Assembly (NCBI RefSeq): GCF_000247695.1
Contig: NW_004624730.1
Location: 36,379,576 to 36,443,575, forward strand
Reading direction: 5' to 3'
DNA from: Heterocephalus glaber
Lineage: Eukaryota > Chordata > Mammalia > Rodentia > Bathyergidae
Length of the DNA stretch: 64,000 bases
Of the stretch, positions 56,087 to 64,000 are shown piece by piece. Position numbers and translations under genes: made by a program. Under the pieces are notes generated by a model. It was not told the DNA's origin, made no database searches, and was given only the letters and a program-made list of their open reading frames with translations. Each line of letters starts with the position of its first letter. Position 1 is the first letter of the stretch.

Positions 56087-57651
56087 TCAATCTTCTTCAT
56101 CTACTAAGAGGATTTCACCTTTTTCCTTTTGGGCCTCCTTTTTTCTTTTTCTTTTTAGCTTTTCACAGTCCTTCTTAAAATGGCCCTTTTCCTTGCAATA
56201 GGCACATTGATCTTTCTCTACTAGGGGTCGAATCCTTCCCTTGTTTTCTCCCTTATTTTTGAGTCTTTTTTCCTGGACAAATCCTCCATGGGCCAAGGCG
56301 GCTATGGTCGCTTTTCCCAGCCTCTTGGCCATCCTCTCTTCCGGGGGATCTCTATTGTTAAATGCCTTAATGGCAACACTCATCAACTTTTCTCTATTCT
56401 CTCCCTCAAATCCTTCTAGTCTTTGTAGCTTCTTTCTAATGTCTGGGGCTGACTGGGTAACAAATGCCAAATTTATTGCCTGCCGATTTGCAGGGGTGTC
56501 TGGATCAATTGGAGTATACGTACGGCATGCTTCCAACAGACACTCCAAAAAGGCAGACGCGGATTCCGCTGGTCCTTGAAAGACCTCGCTTACCTTGCTC
56601 AAATTGTTAGGCTTCTGAGCAGCTCCCTTCGGGCCGGCCAGGAGATGCTGACGATAGTTCTGGAGAGCGTCTCTCCTGCCTGAGGTGTTAGTTTGCCAGC
56701 GGGGTCAGGTGGATGGGCTTCCAGATGGGCTCGCTGTTGGTCATCTAGGGGGCCTTCCAGTCCACCTAGTACCGACCTCACAGCTTGTCCCCGGATCCTT
56801 TCCCTCGCCTCTGAGGTAAAAAGGGCCTGGAGGAGTTGTTGGCAATCATCCCAAGTAGGATCATGGGTATGGAAGATAGACTCTAGGAGAGATCTCAGAG
56901 AAGGGAGGATTTTGATGTTTCCAATTATATAAGTCACTGGTAGTAAAGGGGATATAAACACAGTGACCTTGTTCTGTCTCCCGAAAGGGCAAGAGAGGGG
57001 CCGAACTAATTTCCCCAGTGGGGACCTCGAAAGGCCCATACACACCCCCAGCTCGTGTGTGTGGGGGAGAAGTCACAGAGTCCGGTGACTGAGGCCCCCC
57101 TCAGGGAGAGGAGGATAGAGAGGAGTAGGAGCCGAAGGTTGAACAGATGGAGGAAGGGAAGGATTGTGGGGTCTAGAGTGGGAGCCATCTGAGGGGGTGG
57201 AGGATTCCACACAGGGCGGAGGCCCTCCTAAGGGATCCAGGGGGTCAGATTCCTGCGAGAGAACCTGCTTAGGAGCCCAGAGCTTAAGTTCCTGGGGCCC
57301 TTTTGGGGCAGCGACTAAAATGCGAGTGTCTGTTCGGAGGGAACAGTGCTGCAGCCAAGCCGGAGGTTTCTCACAAGCCTGAACCCAGATGTCTATGTAG
57401 GGAAATTGGTCTGGGTGGCCACGGCAACCAGTGACTTTGCCCCAAACCTCCCGGCAAACACTGGGGTCAAAAGTCCCTTCGGCTGGCCATCCCACCCCGA
57501 AAGCTGCCTATTCCAGTTGGCACAGGGAGCGGAGTTTTCCGCAAGAAAATTTCACCCCGTAGTCATCTTCTTGTTTTGGCGAAAAAACCAATCTAAAATT
57601 AGTGAGAAAGCAGTCAAGCGGAGTGGACCCAGTAGAACAGGTTCCTCCCAT
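56087..57651 (-). pseudogene. Broken proviral gag (matrix, capsid, nucleocapsid)
   Basis: Gag-like coding sequence starts at ATG 57651-57649, with glycine at position 2 (myristoylation-type). An in-frame TAG lies at 57510-57508 and a stop at 57075-57073, and the frame changes about three times before the capsid/nucleocapsid part at 56602-56087. Recognisable parts are a proline-rich linker, the capsid motif PTWDDCQQLL, the capsid C-terminal region with SAPDIRKKLQRLEG, and one zinc knuckle CAYCKEKGHFKKDC (C-X2-C-X4-H-X4-C) at 56206-56165. A basic, lysine-rich tail follows. The breaks mean no full Gag can be made. Confidence 0.9.
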
Positions 57652-57867
57652 TACTCTGCTCCTGATAAGGATAGGGGAAAAAAAATGTAAAATCAGACAT
57701 GCAACAGACACAACACTAACGTACAAAAGACAAGACAAATGGGTGCCATGACAAAATAAAACTAAATCTTCCCTTGTTCCTCGTCAGGAACCTCGGGGTC
57801 AGGGGAGGCTTCCCTGCTCATCAGCCACCTCACTCCTAACTTAACAAACAGTTGCAACTGGCCGAAA

Positions 57868-57879
57868 GCTTACCTCCAG
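57868..57879 (-). other. Proviral leader splice donor
   Basis: CTGGAG|GTAAGC on the minus strand lies about 105 bases inside the 5' LTR. It is a near-consensus donor in the usual place for the gammaretroviral env splice. Confidence 0.6.
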
Positions 57880-57962
57880 AGGTTTTCTGAGGTCTGTGCC
57901 TGAGAGTCTCCTGCTGGATCCTGCCACGGAGTCTCGGCCGAACCAGGGGTTCCTACCCGGGG

Positions 57963-57980
57963 ATCTCTCTGAGGCCTCCA
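57963..57980 (-). other. Proviral primer-binding site, tRNA-Thr-like
   Basis: TGGAGGCCTCAGAGAGAT lies three bases after the 5' LTR. It matches the complement of a mammalian tRNA-Thr(UGU) 3' end, as I recall it, at about 16 of 18 positions. Threonine primer sites are known for ERV-T-type class I elements. Confidence 0.7.
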
Positions 57981-57983
57981 GAA

Positions 57984-58108
57984 TGTAAGACCGTGGGCCT
58001 TACCAAATGCTCCGAGGAGCTGACTACAGTGAAGATCACCCAGGAGGAAACACACCGGACAAGTTGGGGCCCTATTACAAAATGGAGTAACTGTTGTTCA
58101 GTCTCACA
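57984..58108 (-). repeat. Provirus 5' LTR (125 bp)
   Basis: On the minus strand it starts TGTGAGACTGAACAAC and ends GGTCTTACA, with the TG...CA ends of retroviral LTRs, and pairs with 55287-55411. It is followed after three bases by the primer-binding site, which fixes its inner edge. No TATA box or AATAAA is present. Confidence 0.9.
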
Positions 58109-58112
58109 CCCC

Positions 58113-61100
58113 AAGCTTCCCGCCGGCTAGGGTAGTGCCTCTGCCGAGGGCCGAGAGTCTGGCCCTGGGCTGTGTGGGGAGAGGGATCAGAGGGGCGGTG
58201 GGGCCGCCTCTCTCTGGGAAGCCCGGTGCCACCTCGCACGCGGCCCCCAGCCCATCTCCAGTACTGGCTTCTCCCGAGGTTGTTGCGGTTTCACAGCTCA
58301 GGTTTTGGAGAGAAACTGCTTCAGTTGTGCAAGGACTGGGGTTGTGATTTCCCAGCAGGTGAAAGAGGGGACAGGTGGCCAAAAGGGCGGGCCACAGCAG
58401 GCATCCGCGGTGGTCACTGTGATCATGACCTGAGAAGGAGAAGTCACCAGGGGGCAGGAGTGAGAGCCCAGGCAGCTGTGAGCACCTCGCATGGCGCTCC
58501 CCAGAGTGAGGGAGTCCTTGAGAAATGAGGGGGTCGCTGATACCCAGCTTTGAGCAGGGCTGGTGGCTGAGGATGGAAGCTGGATCCCAGCGGGGTGTGG
58601 CAGGGCTGAGGCCTTGGGGAAGGGGAAGCGGAGTGGGGACAACTCTGTAAAGACTCGTGGCAGGGAAGGGACGAGGTAGCCACTGTTTCTAAACCAGACA
58701 AGAAAAAGCCCAGGAGAACCAGGAATCATAGAGCATAACTGGCATCACTAGGGACGGGGTCCATCTTTCTCCAGCACCTGCTGAGGCTAAAAGAAATCCC
58801 TTTTCCTTGCCAGTAACTGGTTGAGGCTGGAGTGTGTTATTCTGATTGCTCTGCTGGGTGGGGAAGGCCAGGGGGTGATGGGGACAACCTCCGGAAAAGT
58901 CCCCCTCCCCTCCCTTGTTCCTCTGGGCATTGTCTGTCTACCACTTGGCTTTCTTTCCACTGTGGGCATTTGTGGGACACCCACTCTGCTGGGGGAGTGA
59001 GAGAGAGCAGTCATTTCTGTGCTCCTGGAGCATCTACCAGGTAGGTGTGGCCCAGCAAATGAAACCAAGACAACGTGCCTTGAGTTGGATGCAGCTGCAC
59101 GCTGTGGAAAATATGAAGGCAGAAGGATAGGGAGGCAGGAGGTGGGTGTCATTTTAAGTAGTAAGACAGGAGCGGGCCTCTGTGGGAAGGGATTTGAGTG
59201 GGGATGTGTGCAGGGAGATCTGGGAGGTGGAGGGAAGGGCAGGTGCTGAGGCTAGGAGCAGGAGTCCATGGGGAAGAAGGTGAGAAGGTGCGGATAGAGC
59301 CGGGACAGGCTCTGGCACCTCTGAATGTGCCCCCTGGACGTATGTCCTCATCTCACCAGCAGCCTGAGAATGAAGCCCCATTGGCAGAGCAGGAAGAAGT
59401 CAGGAACCTGGTATGCCGAGGACAATGTTGAATGCCTGAATCACCTGATCCTGGGGCTCATTGCTTACTGTTTAACTTTGTTGGAGTTTTGGTTCTTGCC
59501 CTCAGAGGCATCTTTACGTAGGTAATTATCTCTCCAAATCCAGCCACCTCTTCTGAGGAGTTTTATCAGTGTCCTTCTTGAGAATTCTTCACATCAAGCT
59601 TTTATAAAGATTAAAATTTCCTTATTTTACTTTGGTGCTTTGCCCTCTAATGGGTGCAGTAAGTCTGTTACAGGATACCTGATTAGCAATGTGAACTTTT
59701 CTGTGGTCTGGAGTGGGAGGTCTCAGGGATGGGTTGGTGACGTGATTCTCCAAAGGGTCTGGGCTCTCTGTCCTTCTGCATAGATGTCCTCAGCTGGTTG
59801 GCCTTTTGTCTCTAAATTAGAATTAGGTTCAACAGCATAGAACAAAACCCAGAATGACAGGAGAGAAATGTTTCCTATGTAATGTGTTGGGGGGTGGTCA
59901 TCAATCTATGGGTGATACTTGTGGATCCATGAAGTTATTAGGGGTCCAAACCTTCTCTAGATCTCTGCTTCTGCATCCTGGGGATGTTGCCCCTTGTTCT
60001 CCAAGTCCAAGATAAGTTCTAGCCATTACCAAAAGCTCCCTTTTATGGACTTCTTAAGTCCCATAAGAACTCAATCATAGTCTTTGTTGCAAAGGAGGAT
60101 GGGAAATACAGTTTTGGTTTAGGGTGGCTCTGTGCCAGAATAAAAGTCAGGAGTTTGTTATTAGGGAAGATTTTTGTTTTATGTTGGGGGTCCCAGAAGC
60201 AGGCAAATGTGTACAAATGCTTTGTGAAGGAACTGCTCCCTAAGTCCAATAAGTAACTAGGATGGTGGCCAAGCTAGAATCACAGAGTGGCAGGAAAAGT
60301 GGATTCAGTGTGATCTGCAGAAGAGCTCCCAACTAAATTACCCCACAGAGCCATCTCACCCAGGCGGGGAAGCTGGGCCTCCATCCTTCCATGCCTGCCA
60401 GTCATTGGCTAACAGCTACACTGGGTGATACAACAGGGCATTCAGGCCTCCTGTAGGTAGTGGAAAGGGGAACAAGAATAGCCCCCTCACAAGACTGCCA
60501 GAACCTCAGGATGGAAGCAAAAGCATGCCAGGTGATAGAGGTAGATTCAGAAAGAGGAGTAGGAACTCTGCAGAGCCCCAGCGGGGTCTGCACAGGGTGA
60601 GGAGAGTAAGAGGTGAGCAGCTGCCTCTATCACTTAGGCAAGGAAGGGAAATGAGGGTATGACTGGTGCCCACCAGTGCTTGATTTTCAGTAGTGATATT
60701 AATCACAGCTGAGGCAGCTCCAGGCTGATCAAGAACGCACATTTTTAATTTTTAAAATCACAACTTTCATTGTATAAACAGGGATTTTTCTGGAACACAG
60801 AGTACTTCCTTCACTATGACTGTTTACATTCTTTGCCTATCTTTGGGATTGTTGGCTTTCTGATGGATTTGTAGATACCCTTTCAGTACTAGGAAATTAG
60901 GCCTTGGTCTATTGGGTGTGTCACTAGTGTTTTTTTCTCAGTTCATACCACTGTGTGTTTATTTTCTTCCTTGCAAAAATACTATATGCATGGTGATACT
61001 GTTAACTACAAACATGTTCTCCAAAAGGGCTATTTTCTTAGGTTACATGTACCTCTCGTGGCCCAGGCCACTCCTGGGAGTTTTCTAGAGAACCCCTTAT

Positions 61101-61280
61101 GGGAGAGCAAGAAGGTCTTAGCCAGAGGGGTCTGCCTGCAGATATTCCTATTAGTGCCCTAATATGGCCTTCTTCTCAATTCCTTACCTGTTTTTGCTCA
61201 GGTAACCATGAACATCCCAGAGAATCTAGAGAACTTTGTTTGTATTTTTAAAGAGTGTATTGGTATATGAAACTGTACTG
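58113..61280. other. Intergenic region upstream of RARRES1 and the provirus
   Basis: GC-richer at 58113-59300, then ordinary. The first part is the sequence that adjoined the RARRES1 promoter before the provirus inserted. Long overlapping open frames here follow GC content and resemble no family. Confidence 0.55.
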
Positions 61281-61282
61281 AC

Positions 61283-61305
61283 CATTCATTCATTCATTCA
61301 TTCAT
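61283..61305. repeat. (CATT)n tract
   Basis: Five to six CATT units next to an ID-like SINE. Confidence 0.85.
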
Positions 61306-61377
61306 AGTGCTAGGGATTGAACTCAAGGCCCTGTGAATGCTGAGCAGGCTCTGTCATTGAGCCACACCCCCGGCCCT
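61306..61377 (-). mobile_element. tRNA-ID-like SINE
   Basis: 'gtgctagggattgaactcaa' to 'ttgagccacacccccggccc' is an ID-type SINE in reverse. The CATT tract is at its tail side. Confidence 0.65.
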
Positions 61378-62042
61378 AAGCTGTATTGATTTTAATCAAA
61401 AAAATACTAGAGAAGGTGAGAGTAAATTGATAAGACCTGTTTGGTGGGCTATTCATAATGTCTGTCTGTCCAGATGCCTCTTTGTCCAGAGATTCTGCCT
61501 TTAGAGCACGTAATAATAAATTTACACATGTATAGAAAGAAGTATGTATGAGCATGCTCATTCCTTGTGTGTATTTTTAACTACTTGAGGGTTCAGAGGC
61601 CAAATATCTCATTGTCTGTTCTGCCTTGCTTAGAACAGTACCTGGAACACATGGAGCTAATATCTATCTTTTGAAAGAGTGAAGAGTAAAGGGCTGGAAA
61701 AAAATCTAAGTTCCGTAGTTGAATAATTATAATAACTTCATAGAGTGGAATATAGAGAAGCCATTAAGAAGGAGGTAGATCCAGGTGTGTGGATATGGAA
61801 CCATCTTTAAGGTATTGTGCTAACAGGCAGCAAGAGGCAAAATAGGGCAAATATCATGCTGCTGTTTTCTTGAAAAGAGACAAGACATATAAATGCATAC
61901 AAAAACTAGAAATTTCCAAGGGTGGGCTCTGAAAAGGCTCACAAGAATCGCAGCTGTAGAATGTAAGATAGGAGTGGAAGAAAAACTTCATCTGCCTTTC
62001 TGCAGTGATTGAGCATGGGTTGTAATGTGTATTCCCTATAAA

Positions 62043-62067
<25 letters not shown>
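62043..62067. repeat. (GA)n microsatellite
   Basis: Twelve GA units. Confidence 0.95.
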
Positions 62068-62073
<6 letters not shown>

Positions 62074-62119
62074 TCTTCTGATAATGTGTTACCCTAGGTA
62101 AGTAAAGAAATGAAAAAAA

Positions 62120-62300
62120 TTTTTTTGAATTTTGCAGTACTGGGGATTGAAACTAGGGTCTTTGCAATGACCTATATCTCAACCCCTCCCTTTCTTTGAC
62201 AGGGTCTTGCTGAGTTTCCCTGGCTGGGTTTGAACTTGTGGTTCTTCTGCTCTGCTTACCAGAGTGCTGAGATTATAGACATGCAATACCACGGCTGGCC
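62120..62300 (-). mobile_element. B1-ID fused SINE
   Basis: Reverse strand: an ID-like half (tgcagtactggggattgaaa ... atatctcaacccc) joined to a B1 half (gacagggtcttgctgagttt ... gacatgcaataccacggctg). Confidence 0.7.
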
Positions 62301-62723
62301 AAAATATGGTATTTCAGGGTGCACTTCATACTAATATCTCCCATGGTAGAACGACCCACCACTTATACCGGGGCTTTATAATTCTGTCTTCTTTATTCAC
62401 CATACAGCTAATGCTTGTTTTTCTTCTGAGTCAAGCATTCCACTCTTCTTTTGCCTCAGGCTTAGCCATATTTTCCCACATTAAAACTTCTAGGAAAGGA
62501 GGCCATGAGTTAATTCATACTGCTCCTCCTGGGTGTATTTTCATTTAAATAGAGACAAGCTCACGGAACTGACTGCAGGCATTGGTAGCTCTGCAGTGTG
62601 CTATTAGGCACCCAGCTGCCCTTGAACATCTGTACCCACCTGTTTCTTCCCGCTCCAGTGACATAAACCAGAGAGCAGAGAAGAAGGACCTTGAGAGATG
62701 CTAGCTTTCTGTTTCCTTGAATT

Positions 62724-63082
62724 AGCCCAGGCTGCCATAAAAAATACCACAGGCTGGGTGGCTTACACAAAAGAAATGTATTTTCTCTCAGATTGGAAAA
62801 CGGAAGGTCAGGAGGATTGAGGTGCGTGCTGATTCACTTCCTGGTGAGCACCCCCTTTCGGGCTTGTCTTCATGCTGTGTCCTCCCATGGCAGGGGGAGA
62901 GAGCAAGCAAACTCTGGCATCTCTCCTTTATAAGGATGCTAGTCCTGGTATAGGGGCCCCACCCTCATGACCTAATCCAGTTCCCTCCCAAAGACCCCAA
63001 GACCCGCATCCAAAACCATCACGTGGTGGGTTAGGTGAAGTGCATGAATTGTAGAGGGACACAGTTCAGTCGATAGCATAGT
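62724..63082 (-). mobile_element. Old MaLR-like LTR fragment
   Basis: 'caggctgccataaaaaatac', 'acaggctgggtggcttacac', 'ttataaggatgctagtcctg' and a 'gacacagttcagtcgatagc' end match the family at 44146-44400. Confidence 0.5.
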
Positions 63083-64000
63083 AAGTACCCTTCCTTTCCA
63101 GAGGGGCTGGGATATGTCTTCTCTGAAAATGGCTAAATATCAGGGGCTTATTAAAGTACTCTTGCCAAGGGACCTGAGAGAATTGGGCATGTGGGGACCT
63201 GGTAGTGGTATGCAGAGGAGGGCATGGTGGCCCTGCATCCCAGCTATCCATGGCTACCTCTGGCAACCCCTGGCTCCTGGAGTAAGAGGATCCAGGAACC
63301 AGGTCCCATGTGCCTGTGGGCCTATGTTTCCTGAGCCAAGCTTCAAGAATTCACCAAGAGCAGGTGAGGCTGAGTGGGCCTCCCAGCAGCTGTCCCTTCT
63401 TTCTCTTGGTGCTGCTCTGATGTTCACTTTTGCACTGCCTAATCCTGCCCATGTACTCCCTGGGGGCCCTGGCTAGGTTCTCACTGCCCCCAACCATCTT
63501 TTCCCCATCTTTTCCCTCCAGGTCATTGTGGGGATAAAGAGATAGGCTCAGAGCTCTTTTTTGGTGAGTCATGAGGGGTCTTGCACTCTTTTGAGAGAAC
63601 ATGCTTGCCCGTCTCCTCCTTTCCTGTGAGAGGAAGCCTCTGCCCAGAAGCTGCAGGTACTGTCTTGCCTCTCTGTAGGGAAAAGTGAATCTCACCTGGT
63701 TCCTTGGACCCACATCTTGTATGTTCTAAGGGAAACTTGTTAGGCTCTGTAAATGTGCACATACCCTGTGCTATGTTCCCAAACCCAGAATGTTGGTCCC
63801 CAATCCCCTGAAGGCACATGACTATTCACAGAACACCATGCCTTCCTGACCTTCCCATGAAGGTGCTTGGGACTCACGAGGAATTCATAGTGTCCTAAAT
63901 ATGGTGCCCATAACCTTCCCAAGGCTCATGCTGGCTGCAGTGAGACACTAGAGATGGTGTGGTACTTGGGAGTAACTTGGGGCTGGAGCCTGTGGTGCTA

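Larger units (their letters stand above)
55287..58108 (-). mobile_element. Class I endogenous provirus, internally deleted, with 125 bp LTRs
   Basis: A complete-ended provirus in minus orientation: 5' LTR 58108-57984, tRNA-Thr-like primer site, leader with a splice donor, gag, protease, deletion, env tail, purine tract, 3' LTR 55411-55287. It is flanked by 4 bp CCCC duplications (55283-55286 and 58109-58112), as gammaretrovirus integrases make. I count 9 differences between the two 125 bp LTRs, mostly transitions, so it is not recent. gag and protease carry stops and frameshifts, and reverse transcriptase, integrase and most of env are absent, so it codes for nothing complete. It sits just upstream of RARRES1 in the same direction. 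Confidence 0.92.
61378..64000. other. Intergenic region at the right edge
   Basis: Apart from the listed SINE, microsatellite and MaLR-like fragment I see no supported gene. No exon of a neighbouring gene such as MFSD1 was recognised. Confidence 0.5.

Noticed and set aside
56241..56579. 112-codon + strand frame
   Set aside because: Antisense shadow of the gag remnant.
58104..59431. Cluster of overlapping frames on both strands upstream of the provirus
   Set aside because: GC-rich and mutually overlapping, with no splice-bounded conserved segment or recognisable domain; not enough for a gene.

Overview
The window is mammalian nuclear DNA: multi-exon genes with GT-AG introns, long introns, and interspersed L1, L2, MIR, MaLR and Tigger-type repeats. 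B1 SINEs, tRNA-ID-like SINEs and B1-ID fusions point to a rodent. The fused form suggests a squirrel, dormouse or beaver-related lineage rather than mouse or rat, but the species is not settled. The gene order GFM1, LXN, RARRES1 matches human 3q25.

Left third (1-21.4 kb): the last seven coding exons of GFM1 (mitochondrial elongation factor G1) run on the + strand from 1530 to the stop at 20379, coding for 291 residues; the earlier exons lie left of the window. LXN (latexin, carboxypeptidase A inhibitor) is nested on the - strand inside one GFM1 intron. Its six coding exons (8993 down to 2840) give an intact 222-residue protein, and its CpG-rich start region lies at 8.8-9.3 kb.

Middle (25.4-55.3 kb): RARRES1 (TIG1), the membrane-anchored paralogue of latexin, lies on the - strand. 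Its six coding exons run from 55141 to 25695 and code for 285 residues. LXN and RARRES1 share exon sizes and phases (63, 178 or 184, 137 and 63 nt), as expected after a gene duplication. GFM1 and RARRES1 converge on a roughly 4 kb intergenic stretch.

Right end (55.3-64 kb): a 2,822 bp class I (gammaretrovirus-like) endogenous provirus lies on the - strand, only 145 bp upstream of the RARRES1 start codon and in the same orientation. It has a CCCC target duplication, two 125 bp LTRs, a tRNA-Thr-like primer site, decayed gag and protease, and the tail of env; most of pol and env is missing. The LTRs are far shorter than normal and show no TATA box or AATAAA. The rest, to 64 kb, is repeat-bearing intergenic DNA with no gene I can support.

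No CRISPR, operon or wholly new system is present. The most notable items are the minimal-LTR provirus at the RARRES1 promoter, a Tigger-type element inserted in an L1 with a clean TA duplication, an odd 60 bp insert in the GFM1 3' UTR, and a likely splice-acceptor shift in RARRES1.
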